Shown piece by piece: positions 46,470-58,478 of a DNA stretch of 64,000 bases; positions within the stretch are counted from its first letter, which is position 1, and every line of letters begins with the position of its first letter. The stretch spans positions 63,733,389 through 63,797,388 of the forward strand of contig CM069435.1 of NCBI GenBank assembly GCA_035610365.1, written 5' to 3'. A program made the position numbers and the translations under genes. The notes under the pieces were generated by a model, which was given only the letters and a program-made list of their open reading frames with translations, ran no database searches and had not been told where the DNA came from. The stretch comes from Aquatica leii (Eukaryota; Arthropoda; Insecta; Coleoptera; Lampyridae).

Positions 46470-46770
46470 TGTTCCGTCTTACCGACATGGTTCTAGGATT
46501 TAGTTAAATATTGTACATATTGTTTCTGTTTGTGTCATTATCCTTCGTTTAAAATCTCCTTTACTTTAAGTAGGATTAAGATTCAAGTTAGCTACCATTG
46601 TTAGGGGCTTAGAAAGTGACCTCGGTACCTTGTACAACTTTCGTTTTGTCATTGTTAATTAGTTTTTAAGTTTCCGAAATATTGTATGACAGTTAATAAT
46701 AAATAAATAAAATAAACGGCAAACTTCTATGCGAACTCTGTGTCCGTAACCGATAATCATCAAAAGTTCT
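46470..46770 (+). repeat. 3' LTR of BEL/Pao copy 2
   Basis: Starts tgttccgtcttaccgacatgg. An AATAAATAAATAAAATAAA run at about 46701-46720 probably contains the polyadenylation signal, followed by actctgtgtccgtaacc. The right boundary is not fixed because the 5' LTR is diverged there. Confidence 0.75.
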
Positions 46771-47827
46771 ATTCCCTTTCACTAAAACGGAGGACCATTT
46801 TCAAATAGTTGAGAAAAAAAATTGAAATGCTATTAAGCAATGTTTAATAAGCAAAATACAATATAAACTTGCGCAGAATAATGCAAAATTCTAACAACTG
46901 TCAAAATCGTTTGTTTCTTCAAGTGCTTCTTTGATACTTGATGTTATTACATAACTTTTACTTACAATTTGAAATTATGAAACCGAATAGCTCAAAAACT
47001 TTTCTCTGCACTGTTTTTGATGTTTTCGTACTCTATCGAAATCCGTTGAAAAAATAGAGGTTTCTATGTAAAAAAAATGCCAATGACGTCATGCTCGGAA
47101 ACAAAACGAGCAAAAACGTCGATCACGGAAAAAATGACGTTTAAACAAACAAAATCGACGTGCCCGAGACAATTTTACTTAACTTTATTGTTTAGGAAGT
47201 CATGAATTTATTCCATACTTTACGAGCTCACTGTAGGTATCAGGTATCAATCTGACTCTTATGTCCCTGTTATATTTGATAATTTTATGTTTTTTATTTA
47301 TTTTTGTTTTTTCTAATGTTGTAATATTCATGTGATCTACAACTATCATACAGTTACAGTTTCGGTGTCTTCGTTTTTTAGCCAAATGAAGCTTTCTAAA
47401 TCTTATTTAAAAAATTTAATTTGTATATCCTTGTATGTCTAGAATTTTTCCACATTTCATTATAAAACACAGCATAATATTTTTCAATTTCAAGTAGTGG
47501 TAGTTTAGGGTATACTTCAATATTCTCACCAATCATTGTCATTTTCTGAAAATAGTTACTAAAATTTTCATTCAAAAACAAAATAATTTTGTTTAATTAA
47601 TAACTCTTCATAATTTTGTCAGTAGGCAGTGTTCCCTATGAACAGACAAAAGAGTCAAACGATTTAGCTTTGTCTGAAACCAATTTTTTTGTGTTAAGTT
47701 TGAGAATAGACAAGTGATGAATGTTTTACTAATAAGTGATAAAAAAAAACTTGTAAATAGCACATATTGAGAAATGTAAATTGATCTAAACATTTTAAAG
47801 CTGCCAATATTCTTTTTAATCTTGTTG
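46771..47827. other. AT-rich sequence between BEL copy 2 and the duplicated module
   Basis: No recognised gene. Minus-strand open frames near 47200-47860 have no family motifs. Confidence 0.4.
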
Positions 47828-49240
47828 CTTTCATATAATTTAAACAAAAATACTTTATTTACTAACATTTAAGTTTGGTGATTAGATATTGCTTTTGTAC
47901 TTATTGTGACAAGAAGAAATTTTACCATTTATTTAATGTTTTAATGTCTTTATCTTCACGGGAATCTATCCCCTTCATCCCTTCCTTCGTAGGTACGCTA
48001 CGGTAAAACACAATTTAAGCTAAACACAATTCGGTAATAATTAACGATAAATAAATATTTACGAGAATAATTTAATAGACACGTGTTGTTAACTGTCGAT
48101 TTAGTTTACATTTTTATAATTTGTAAACTATATAACTTCCTATCATTCGTAAATTGGCTTTGTGTTTTAAATATAATCACACGGAGCAAATTCATAAATT
48201 GTATGCTGAAGTAAAATGTTTATTCTTTATCCATTCATAAACTTACATTTGACGTCAAACTAATACTTTTCTAATTTAATTGCAGTTAATTACGTTAAAA
48301 ACATATCACGACATACAACCAAAATCATCCACATACATCCAAATATCTCCACATAGATTTGAATATCTTCTATGTACATCGAAGTATATCAACAAACATC
48401 CAAATATCTCCACATACATCCAGGTACTATATCCAAATATCTACAAGTATATCCAAAGTGACCAACTCCTCGTAAAAAACTTTATTAAACAAGTGTGGAA
48501 AATAAACTAAACTAAGTATTTTGTCAAGTCTATACGTATTGCTTTAGTACGACCGTCAAGAATTAAAGCAGATACGTTCCACCATTGATTACATATATCA
48601 CTTGTTCGACATGCCCTGAAGAGAACAATAATCAGGAGTGATTATATTTGCTTACTTTATATGTCTTCATATACACATTAGTATTTCAAATCTGCTAGAA
48701 CTATTGTATCCGAAATTGAAAATAGCTCAACGGTTTCCTAGAAAGCAAAATTTTATAGCCAATATAAAAATACATAAGGTACTTAAAAATAATGTAACTA
48801 AGAAAGTCAAAGTTATTAATATTTACATTACTTAATATATTGTTTATGAACACGTAAATACGTAAACATGATACCGTAATGCATTTTATTAAACTTAAAG
48901 ACTTAATTGCAAGAATAATCTAAGCAAAAAAAACGTTTTATCAAAAATTCGATGAACGTGAAAATTTATAAACAAGTACGTATAATAATCTCTTGGTAGA
49001 ACTGAGACCGCAGTATTATAGTTAAATTATGTACAACAGCAAGAGACTTGTATACTACAGAAAAAATTAACTATTTTGTCTAAAACCATTTTCTGAAGAA
49101 ACTAATCTTGATGGAATTAATGTACCACCTACAGTATTCTATAGTTAAAATCATAGTAAGTTTATTTATTATTATGTTCTCGTTAAACCTCTAAAACACA
49201 TGTATGTTATTTTAATTAATTAATTACTTTTTCCGAGCTA
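47828..49240 (+). repeat. Second copy of the 5' module (partner 39389-40935)
   Basis: It repeats the upstream region, minisatellite (48325-48455), exon 1 and start of intron 1 of copy B in the same order and orientation, then stops. Exons 2-4 do not follow. Confidence 0.9.
49029..49155 (+). pseudogene. Orphan exon 1 of the terpene-synthase-like family, copy E
   Basis: It has the same 127-nt length as exon 1 of copies A and B and the same donor position (gtaagt). atgtacaacagcaagagact is identical to copy B. Codon 14 is TAA and a second in-frame stop occurs in the conserved tail (tatagttaaaatca against tatagtcaaaaata). No downstream exons exist before the RTE element at 50.3 kb. Confidence 0.85.
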
Positions 49241-50330
49241 ACTTTTCACTCTTCCAATATTGAAGTCTCATCTTAGATGACTCAATACGATTTTTATCTG
49301 TTTCCAAAGAATGCATTTCTAAGGTAGTTGTATGATCTCCCTAATTTTCCTATTCTCTTAGATTACTTGTCCGTTGTTTTCTATCTAGTTTTTACTAAGA
49401 TATAATCATGAAACGCTTTATACCACAATAACCACCATTACTTTTTCTGCCGACATTTTTTTGCCTTCGAAGATTTTAGATTCCAACACCAAGACTCATC
49501 ATTAGCGTTAAATGCTATAACATCAATGTTTCTGTTCATCACTAAGCAATGTGCTTAGCAACAACTTTGTGATAACCAAGACTATGGATCATGAAAAAAA
49601 GAAGTGATTACTGCAAATATTTGTCCGTTTTAGACATCTTAATCGTATCATTACACAATAAGATCATTGCTAACCAATAAAAAATCGTTGCTTAAGGTCA
49701 AAAATGTATGCAAATGTATTTATAAAATCAATAAATATTACTAAATAATAAAACAGTAAAATATCACATATTTATGAGATCATATAAGGCAAACATTAAA
49801 CAAAATTAAAGTCAAAGAACGTTCTCTATGATTAGATGAGAGGAAATTGAATATACTATTAAATCGTGTTAATATAATATCCTAAAAGAGTACGAATTGC
49901 AAAATCAAAATGCAATAAAAAATCAATCCTATACAAAAAAAAAATGTCAAAAAACTTTTAGTTCTGCTAAAAACAAGCAAATTAAGATTGTTAATAAAAC
50001 ATAGCTATTCGGTCAATTTAATAAAAAAGTAATCGGAAAGAAACACTGTATTTTAAAAAAGATTTGAAAATCGCAAATAAAATAGATGTTTTTTGAATCC
50101 AACGGTTTACCCAAAGCACCCACTATCTCAACTATTTGAATTTGTGAGAAAAAGTTATAAAACCTTTTTTTAGTAGTATATCGATTTTTAAAAACTAATT
50201 ATCCAATGATTTCGGTGAATGTAAAACTAGCAATAGAAACACTAACTTCACATTCAACAATTCAACAAAAAGAAGAAAAACCACATACAAAGAAATTGTA
50301 GTAGATTTTGTAGACTTTTGTCGTAATGAA
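49241..50330. other. AT-rich sequence without recognised gene
   Basis: Nothing with family motifs or organised repeats was found between the orphan exon and the RTE-type element. Confidence 0.4.
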
Positions 50331-50533
50331 GGAGAGTAACCAACATCTAGTCGCTCAAATGCCAACCTCACCTGCACTCGGTACCCTCTGCTGGATACCA
50401 AACGAGGCTCTGGCGATCTAATGTCGGACAGTATAACTTGATACCAGTTGTCTCGAGGTAACGGGGCCCTCATCGTTAGGCTAATCACCCACATGAGGTA
50501 TCATAATTCAGAGGTCGAATAAAAGTCTCGGAA

Positions 50534-51180
50534 ATGGACGGATTAAAGACGAAATCGGCAAAAAAATATAATGAGACATGGATTATAAGAGGATTGAACA
50601 GAAACGAAGTGGAAATAATTGATGACATGCTGAAATATAAAATAAGCGTCCTGGGGATAAGTAAAACAAAAAAGGAGAATGGGCAACTCATACTAACACA
50701 GGGATGTCAACTATTATACTCAGGATCAGAAAGTAGAGCAAAAAATGGCGTAGGAACTATACTTAACCCACATCTAACTATTCGAATGACACACTGGAAA
50801 GCAATCAATGCAAGAATCATTTACGTGGACATAAAGACACAAGAAAATATAACATTCATACAAATATATGCCCCTACAAAAAACTCAGACCAACAAAAAA
50901 GAAGACGAGTTGAATTACAAATACAGATCGATAAGGCAAGAGACGGAAGCAGATAAGTGTTCATAAATGGGGATTGAAAAATGCACGTACAGGGAACTGA
51001 CAAGATCTGGCCATGGTACAATTAAAAAATATGGCGGAAAACCTGTAGTAAACAACAATGGAAGAACGATGATAGAATTCTGCATAAAAAATCAACTTTT
51101 AATTAGGAACGTCACTTCAACCACAAGATTACATACAACGCAGCTGGAAGAGCGGCAGAAAGCATAAACGACTACACATA
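50534..51180 (+). pseudogene. RTE endonuclease domain
   Basis: The open frame reads TWIIRGLNRNEVEIIDDML, KISVLGISKTKKENGQ, GVGTILNPHL, ARIIYVDIKTQENITFIQIY and APTKNS. These match the N-terminal half of the AP-endonuclease fold in RTE elements (N/I-x-RGLN, GI-E/K-TK with the catalytic Glu here Lys, and YAPT). FINGD appears at about 50962 after a stop. The enzyme would nick target DNA to prime reverse transcription. It is interrupted at 51208 by the Tc1/mariner-like insertion. Confidence 0.82.
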
Positions 51181-51206
51181 CAATACAGAAGCAAACTACG
51201 CTATAC

Positions 51207-53353
51207 TAAAGTTCTTGCCATAAGAGAAGATCCCTACGTCATTAGCTACTGATGTAAGAAACAACATACCGACTATTATATAAGCAAGACATAAACTATG
51301 TGTAAAACAAAGATGGAAGATTGATTGCATGCGTTATGAATAAAGTTATTCAATTGACTTCAATCAAGTTGACGTTTTGTCAAACAACGTTTGCTGTCAT
51401 TTTCGTTTCGTTTTGTATCTTTGGTTATTATTATTTTGCATTATTTTATTTCAAACTGTTCTTTTTAGAACAAAAACATGTCGGGTTTTATACAAGGTAA
51501 AACATTACGCTCTCAGTCTCGCCAAATGGTGGTTAATTTACTTGCATACTTTCAACAAGAAAAGGATAATGGGGGTCCTTTGATCCCATTAACGTCTGTT
51601 CAAGAGGTAAGCTAAAGAAAGAAATGATTAACTTGCATTACAATAAATTATTTACAGAGAGTTTCAACTGAATTGGGTGTAAGCTTAGCTTCTGTTAAGC
51701 GGATAAAGTCTGAACACAAATTGAATCCAGTGTTATCAAGTCCTGGAAAGAAAAGGTCACGAAGGAAGTCAAAAACTGTAGACTTGCCAGAATCTTCAAA
51801 AATGACTATAAGAAACACGTTGTATACGATGTACACAAACAGTAAGTTCCGATGAAAGCAACCTTCATAATCTTTCTAAAAACTAACTTTTTCTAGAACA
51901 ACATGTGACTGTGAATTCCCTAAACAGCGAACTCAAACATAAACATGTTTTGTTAAGTAATCGCACTTTAAATAGAACTCTGCATGAAATTGGCTTTAAA
52001 TTGAAGAAAGACGATCACCGTAGATCCTTAATGGAGACTTCACGTATAGCCCTTATGAGGATTAAATTTCTAAAACGTTACATAGAAAATCTAAACTCAG
52101 AATTTCCACGTGAAGTAGTTTTTATGGATGAAACTTGGATATTTGCTAAAGGAAGTATGGGGAGATCGTGGCAAGATGATAATTTAAAAAGTGTACGTAA
52201 ACCTGAGGGCTACGATGGTAAACGATTTATTGTCGTACATGCCGGTACAAAATCTGGATTTGTAAAGAATGCTTCGTTATTGTTTTCATCTAAATCTCAG
52301 CATGAAGATTATCATGGAGATATGAATGGTGAAACGTTTAAAAAATGGATTGTTTACTTAATAATTTGAAAGAATCATCAATTATAGTGTCGGATAATGC
52401 ATCGTATCATTCCATGTTACTAGAAAAAATGCCTTCGTCAAGTTGGAACAAATCTGATTTAATTTCTTGGCTAAACAAAAACAATATTTCGTATGATGCT
52501 AACATGTTCAAAAGTGAATTACTTGACATAGCTAAACAGCACAAGAAAGAAAAGAAATATGAAGTGGACGAACTGTTACAACAACACGGACATGAAGTGC
52601 TACGACTACCACCCTATCATTGCGAGTTTAATCCAATCGAACTAATATGGGCCCATGCAGTCATATTGCAATAAACACATTGGTAGGGATGGGTATGGAG
52701 ATGAAAAAGTAATTTCAATGTGGAACGAAGCACTACAACAATGTACTTCCGAAGTATGGGAAAAGTGTGTGATTCATACAGAAAAACTAATACAAGAGTG
52801 GTATAATCGAGAAAAGTTTTTAGACATTACAGTGGAACCTTTAATTATTAATGTTGGTTTAAACGATTCAAGTTCATCGGAATCTTCAGATAGTGATGTT
52901 TAAAATAAATGAGGTTCAGTGTTTTTAAAACTGAACATTTTTATAAAACCAATTGTTACTCAAGATGTTGCTCATTTCGTTGTTTTATGTATTAAAATTA
53001 CGTTTAATCTTACTTCAATAACTGGATTTTACAAAAATGTAATAATTACATATGTTTAAATCTAAATTTCACTTTTATAAATATAATTAATCAAACATAA
53101 ACAAATTGCAGTCATTTTTATTAATATTTATTTTAATATTAGTAATCTCAAATTAAGCGAAAATTAATTTTGAAGCTTAAACGTGTTGTGACAGCAAAAT
53201 TAAAATTCTTATAGGTACCAACTAACCAGGATTGCCAACACTGAATTTTTAATTGTAACTAATAAACTAACACTTAATTTGACTAGTGCGTTAATCTTGA
53301 TTCATATGAATACGATGATGACGTAGGGCTCTTCTCTTATGGCAAGAACAATA
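51207..53353 (+). mobile_element. Tc1/mariner-superfamily (ITm) transposon with TA duplication, inside the RTE endonuclease
   Basis: 51209-53351 is bounded by inverted repeats of about 36 bp: left aagttcttgccataagagaa then gatccctacgtcat, and right, in reverse complement, ttgttcttgccataagagaa then gagccctacgtcat. It is flanked by TA (51207-51208, 53352-53353), the canonical ITm target duplication. It contains one transposase gene on the + strand. The near-identity of the arms and the few lesions suggest a fairly young insertion. Confidence 0.9.
51478..52903 (+). pseudogene. ITm transposase with long D-to-E spacing, two frameshifts
   Basis: Exons: 51478-51606, 51658-51841 and from 51897, joined by GT-AG introns of about 50 nt. 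The N-terminus is a helix-turn-helix-like region (SRQMVVNLLAYFQQE, GVSLASVKRIKSEHKL), followed by a basic patch (GKKRSRRKSK). The catalytic core shows EVVFMDETWIFAKG (first Asp), IIVSDNASYHSM (second Asp) and LPPYHCEFNPIELIWA (Glu). I count 81 residues between the second Asp and the Glu, far from the 34 of mariner/Tc1. A family with about 82 has been described under the name Sailor, as far as I recall. The C-terminus is Ser/Asp-rich (SSSSESSDSDV). Single-base frame changes occur near 52345 and 52660. Confidence 0.85.
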
Positions 53354-53999
53354 GATATAAAGGCAATAGGAGGAGCTGAAGTCTGCACGGACCATAAACT
53401 AGTTATCGCTGACACAAGATTATACGCAAGATAACCAAAAAATGCTAAACAATATCATAAGATAAACGAACTAGGAAAATCAGAGATAGTGGAAACATAT
53501 CAAACTAAACTAAATGAAGCTTTAAAAAATGGAAACTAGAAGAAGCTACTTAAAACCAAAAATGGAGTAAAGAGAAAGGTGAAAGATACTAAAAACAACA
53601 ATAACAAAACAAGCAGACGAGGCATGCGGAACAACAATAATTAAAAATAACCAAAAACGGACTGGTGGAATGAGAAAGTAAGAGAACAAGTTAAAAATAA
53701 AAAGAATGCACGGAGGAGACATATTCAAAGTAAGAGCATCCGGAGAAATGAAGCTAAGGAAACCATAAAAACAGTGAAGAATTTGGCAGAGATCTTGAAA
53801 CGAAATGTAATACTAAGAGTTCTGAAAAACAATAAACAAAATACGACTAAAATATGGAAAACCGGCGTGGAGTATAAAAAGCACCGAGGGTAACATAAAA
53901 ATAGAAAAAAATGATTCTAGATACATCGAAAAAATACTAGTCAGAAATTTATGAAAAACAATGTAAGAATTAGATAAAGAAGAGGAAGAAGAACGAGAC

Positions 54000-54470
54000 A
54001 TAGAGTTTTAAGACGTGGACCAAGCCATTAAGCAGATAAGGCTAGGAAAGACTGAAGGCGGAGATGGAATAACACCAGAAACTATAGCGGAGCAAAGACA
54101 AAAAATAGATTAAAAAAATATGCCAACAAACCTGAAAAGGTGAAAAAGCGCTAGAACATTAGGACAAAAACGTCATAGCACCCATGCATAAAAAAGGCGA
54201 CACTAATGACTGCGACAACTATAGAGCCATATGTTTGTCATCCGTAATACAAAAGATCTACATCCGGATATTGGAAAGAAGGCTAAGGAAAAAAACAGAA
54301 GAACTGATAAAAGACCAAGCTGCTTTTGAACCAAAACGACAAAGCCAAGACTACATATATGTACTAAGAACAACTATTGAGAAAAGACTAGAAAGGAGAG
54401 AACCATTATATTTAGCTTTTATTGACGTACATGCAGCCTTTGACACAATTCCCAAGCAAAGCATATAATT
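54000..54470 (+). pseudogene. RTE reverse transcriptase fragment
   Basis: AIKQIRLGKTEGGDGITPE at about 54026 is the classic start of RTE RT. 54184-54468 reads MHKKGDTNDCDNYRAICLSS, ILERRLRKKTEELIKDQAAF and YLAFIDVHAAFDTIP (motif A with its Asp). The palm with the YxDD box is missing: after 54470 unrelated AT-rich sequence follows until about 54750, where the RT end resumes in poor condition. Confidence 0.82.
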
Positions 54471-55139
54471 AAGTTAAACGATTTATATAACGTTTATTCT
54501 GAGTAATTGCTAGTTTACAAAACTAATACAAAACTAGTGAAATCTTACATTCTACACCCTTATATAACATGCGTTATCGTATTGTTCCCAGACCTTACTC
54601 TTAACCTCGCTTATCGTTTGAACCATTATTTACGTTATCTAATTTATACTAATTCTAAGATGATTTGGTTACAATCTTCTGTTATTTATAACGTCTAGAC
54701 TTTATTAAGATAAAACATAAAATACGAGAAGGTTACTTTAACTTAATTCTATAGAGAGCACTAACTCAACTGCATGTATCCAATCAACTCCAAGAAGCTA
54801 TAAAAAGATTTTACGAACATCAAAGCGAAAAGTGCGTATAAAAAGGACTGAGACGGAAAGTTTTAAAATTAGAAAAAGAATAAAACAAAGGCATTCTCTC
54901 AGCCCACTTTTATTTATACCAAAGTTTATAACCAAATAATAAAGAATGTAAGAAGCCCAAATTTGGAGTAAAAATATGAAACTGGAATCTACAAGCAATA
55001 TCAATACAGAGCGTCGTATATGCTAGCCGAATCAATAGAAAGATTACAACAAATATATTACGCACTAAATAGTACCGTAATTTTCAAAGTAAGCATACCG
55101 ACAAAACTCAGAGTGTATAATAGCAAATACGTACCAACA

Positions 55140-55620
55140 TTAACATACGCATCGGAGAGTTAGACAATGCAAGATAAAATAAGAAGCACGATAACCAACG
55201 GGCAAACGAAGTATTTGCGAGGAGTAGCACGAATAACTAAAAAAAAATCTAGTGAGAAATATGGTTACACGAGAGGAATTAGGCATCAACCCAATAGTGC
55301 ACTAAATAGAAAACCAACAGTTAATATAGTTCGGACAAATAGTACAGATGAAACCAGACAGATATCCAAGACAGGCATTAGAGGAAAGACCAGAAAGAAG
55401 ACGCAGTAGAAGAAGACTACGTGAGACATAAAAAGAAAGTATAGAGCAAAGAGTGACACATGAGGGAAAAATCTAAGATTAATAAGGCGAATCACCGAAG
55501 ATCGCAAACTTTACCGGAAATGGATAGAGAACCCAGTGCTGTAAAGCATAAGGAATTGGAGGAGAAGAAGAAGTGTCGAAATGAAAATATTAAACGTAAA
55601 AGTTGCAAAATATTAAACGT
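55140..55620 (+). pseudogene. RTE C-terminal tail
   Basis: KYLRGVARITKK, a region matching GINPI-type linkers, RQALEERPERRRSRRRLRET-like sequence in alternate frames, and TEDRKLYRKWIENPVL at the end are the usual last about 130 residues of this element group. Frames alternate because of several indels. Confidence 0.75.
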
Positions 55621-57229
55621 CCTAGAAGTTGCAACAATGAGTAATAGTTTAGTGAGCCAGCTTTGCTCTATGGTACTTCAGTCATAGCGTAGTTTTGCTT
55701 AGAAAAATTCTACCAAGATGCGGTTTATATAAAAAATGCTTAGTTTTTTAATAGCCATTAATTACCACTGCAAACTAACTTTGATTAGAAAAATAGTTAA
55801 TTAACTGTAAGAACCCAATCCAGACTCAAACAAAACTGCACCGAATGAAGTTTTTTCTGTACCAAGCAGTAGACAAGTCAATTGATCCTGATAAATAATG
55901 CCGTGAGTTTTGTCGATAGTTTAGTGTTGTGTACTATTGTCAAAATAATCGTGCCGTAAAGACGTTATACAGGGTAAAACTATCAATTTTTAACGCAAAA
56001 TCGTGCATCACTCGGCGAAGCTAATCCCTTTCTATTTCTGTCATTTATTCTCAAATATGGTCTATTAGCTTCTTAGTTGTTGTAGGACAACTTGTAAAGA
56101 CCTTTCCCTTCAAATACGGCACAGAAAAAAATCGAGTGCTTTAAAACCCAAAACTTAAATTTAAGTTTGACACCAAACCGATATGAATATGTCTTAATTT
56201 CTTGCGTCATCGGCAAACTACAGTAAAAAAATTAATAGCTCTTTAAGTTACTCATCGACCATTGTTCTTACACAACACTAAACTACTTTTCCGTAGATTT
56301 ATTACTTAAAAATTATTGAACGTTAATTGAAATTGCCAAGGCATAGAATAAACATATACAACCGACGAAATTGGAACAACAAAACAGATTCAAGGCTATA
56401 TCCTATAAATTAAATTATACACGATAAAGTACACCGCTTCCTGTTCCCTGAATAGTGACGATTTCTATGCACCACAAAATATTGCAGAAATATTTTCAAG
56501 AGTTGTGGCATAGGCCTTCTTGCAAATTGGGTCCCACGTGTAGACTCTATAGCAGAAACGTTTTTTGAGAATAACTAACAGTTGCTGGTTGCGTTACCCC
56601 AATAATGCATAATAAATATAAAATGGTTTTTTGTCATTAACATAATTTAATTTAGTTTAGTAATGTCTAGTGAGAACGAATAAGTAATTGAATAGATACT
56701 AAAAATGTTTCTCATACATTAAACCTAGAAAAACTCATCGTAGTTGCCAAATGATAAGTAAATGTAAAGTACTAACATAATAACCACAAAAAACATCAAA
56801 CAGAAATGGTGTTTTTGTATTATAAGAGATACCGTAGTAAAAATTATTTAAGTAATTAAATTAAATTTGTTGGATTTTTTCCAACAGTTAGGTGCTAATC
56901 AATGTTTACTATTATTACATTGCAGCATAAAAACATTAACACTGCTACAAAAGAAACAAGAAAGTAACTATAATATTATTACTGTATGTAAACATAAAGC
57001 CTGCAATTATATTATTTTTCTGCTTGAAATAAATTTGAACCCGCAAAAAATATACATACACGAAATTACCAACGCACAACACCAAACAACATTGTAGACG
57101 TTAGAGATGCTGAACAAGTAAAAGCCGTTATTTTCGCGAAATCGAGATTTCTCAGGTGGAACATAACATTGGCTAAAAGTTGGTGCATTGTTAGACAAAT
57201 ATTAATACATAGAACATCGATTTCTGATG
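55621..57229. other. AT-rich sequence without recognised gene
   Basis: No coding motif or organised repeat was recognised. Confidence 0.4.
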
Positions 57230-57900
57230 TATAATCAATATTCGCCTAATATGGATTATCACATTTAATGGAATATTCTTACTACAATGTTTACCCAAGA
57301 TAGCGCCTATTTAGATTTACGACATTGTAGTAAACAACATTTGTTAACATAAACTTTTAGAGTTATTTACAATATTGGCAGCACTATATGACACCAATAT
57401 TACGCCAATAAAGAGAAAAATATATGTATATATTAACATTGGGACAACATCACTTTTTCATATTTAATGCAATATTATAACTACAATGTTTCTCTAACCT
57501 AACACTGATATTGTATGTTCTAAGATTTACTTAAAAACTTTGATAAACTATAGATTTATCAATGCATTTACAATGTGGGTTCCACTTTATGCCACCAATA
57601 AAAATTCAATAAAGGAAATATGTATATATATAAATCAACATTGGTACGATACAGTGTTTTAACATTTAACCAAGTATTGTAACTACAATGTTTATCCATC
57701 GTAATACCAATATTGCACGTAGAACGTTTCATTCAAAAACATTAATAAGATATAGATTTATCAAAGTATTTACAATATTGGTTTCACTCTATGTCACCAA
57801 AATAAATCCAATAAAGAAAACATTTATATAACTAAATCAACACTGAGACAATATAATGTATTATCGTTACAATATTTTTCCAACATAACACCACTAATTT
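57230..57900. repeat. Degenerate tandem array, period about 190-205 bp
   Basis: Three to four units recur in order. Each has a block like cattgggacaacat or cattggtacgatac, then a cataattaacc/catttaatgc-type block, then taactacaatgtttctc, then an aaactatagatttatcaa block, then cactttatgccaccaata. Unit starts are near 57254, 57437, 57629 and 57835. It has no coding content and looks like a small old satellite array. Confidence 0.7.
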
Positions 57901-58103
57901 ATACTCAACGATACGTTACGGTGTAACAGACAGAACAATTTAAAAGTATTTCTGCGATAGGAACTCAGAACTCTATCAACGATTTGTACATTTTTAGGGA
58001 ATTTGGAAAAAAGTTCAATGTAGTTATCCAAATTTCGATCTGTCTGTCCATTCTCGAAGCGACAGTTTATTTGAGGGCGATACTTAAAATTTTCAAACCA
58101 CAT
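57894..58103 (-). other. Unassigned minus-strand open frame
   Basis: 69 codons, basic and aromatic (FENFKYRPQINCRFENGQ). No family recognised. It could be a fragment of a mobile element; chance is possible. Confidence 0.15.
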
Positions 58104-58478
58104 ACTTAAGACTTGTGAACCTCATAATATCTCACAAAAGGGTTTAGAAGTGCTTGCTTTTTCATTTTATTCAAAAATTTAAGACGTATCGCGAGATACC
58201 TACAATTGTCATTACCATACAGACAGGTCTAAAAATACTAGATCTGTGTGTAACTTCCGGTAGTAAGCGTTAATTTTTAGACATCAAATAAACTTCTATT
58301 AATATATTGTCAGGCAATTTACATTCGCAAACAGAATATGAAAAAGACGTGGGAATCCTCGTACTAATATACCTAACTAGAAAGTGGATGACCTTTGCTC
58401 GCCGCAAAATTTTAATGTTCTTATAAAAATAGTACAATAAAGAAAGGCAGTTTGCACAGTCCAGCTATTAACTAAAAC

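Larger units (their letters stand above)
43577..46770 (+). mobile_element. BEL/Pao LTR retrotransposon, copy 2, internally deleted
   Basis: A 5' LTR starts at 43577 (tgttccgtct) and a 3' LTR at 46470, preceded by the purine tract aatgggaggcggaa. Between them are a gag fragment (FNLEPVKRDNY, LQNFLDDLTKIM), a protease end (LCVGQH, KTKLGWIIGSP), almost no RT, an RNase H tail (LANRVSEIQQLTT) and a long integrase. Most of RT is replaced by about 450 bp of unrelated sequence (44.45-44.87 kb). The LTRs diverge after aattagttttt. It is the same family as copy 1. Confidence 0.88.
50330..55620 (+). mobile_element. RTE-type non-LTR retrotransposon, decayed and split by a Tc1/mariner-like element
   Basis: Order on the + strand: an apurinic endonuclease-like domain (50534-51180), its continuation after the insertion (GAEVCTDHKLVIADTRLY at about 53375), a basic region, an RT segment (54184-54468) and a C-terminal tail (55150-55560). 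The domain order and tail (LRGVARITKK, HR-RSQTLPEMDRE-type end) match RTE/BovB-like elements. There are many frameshifts and a large deletion in RT. Termini are approximate. Confidence 0.82.

Noticed and set aside
50195..50691. Minus-strand open frames at the start of the RTE element
   Set aside because: They overlap the plus-strand 5' region and endonuclease frame of the RTE element and show no motifs.
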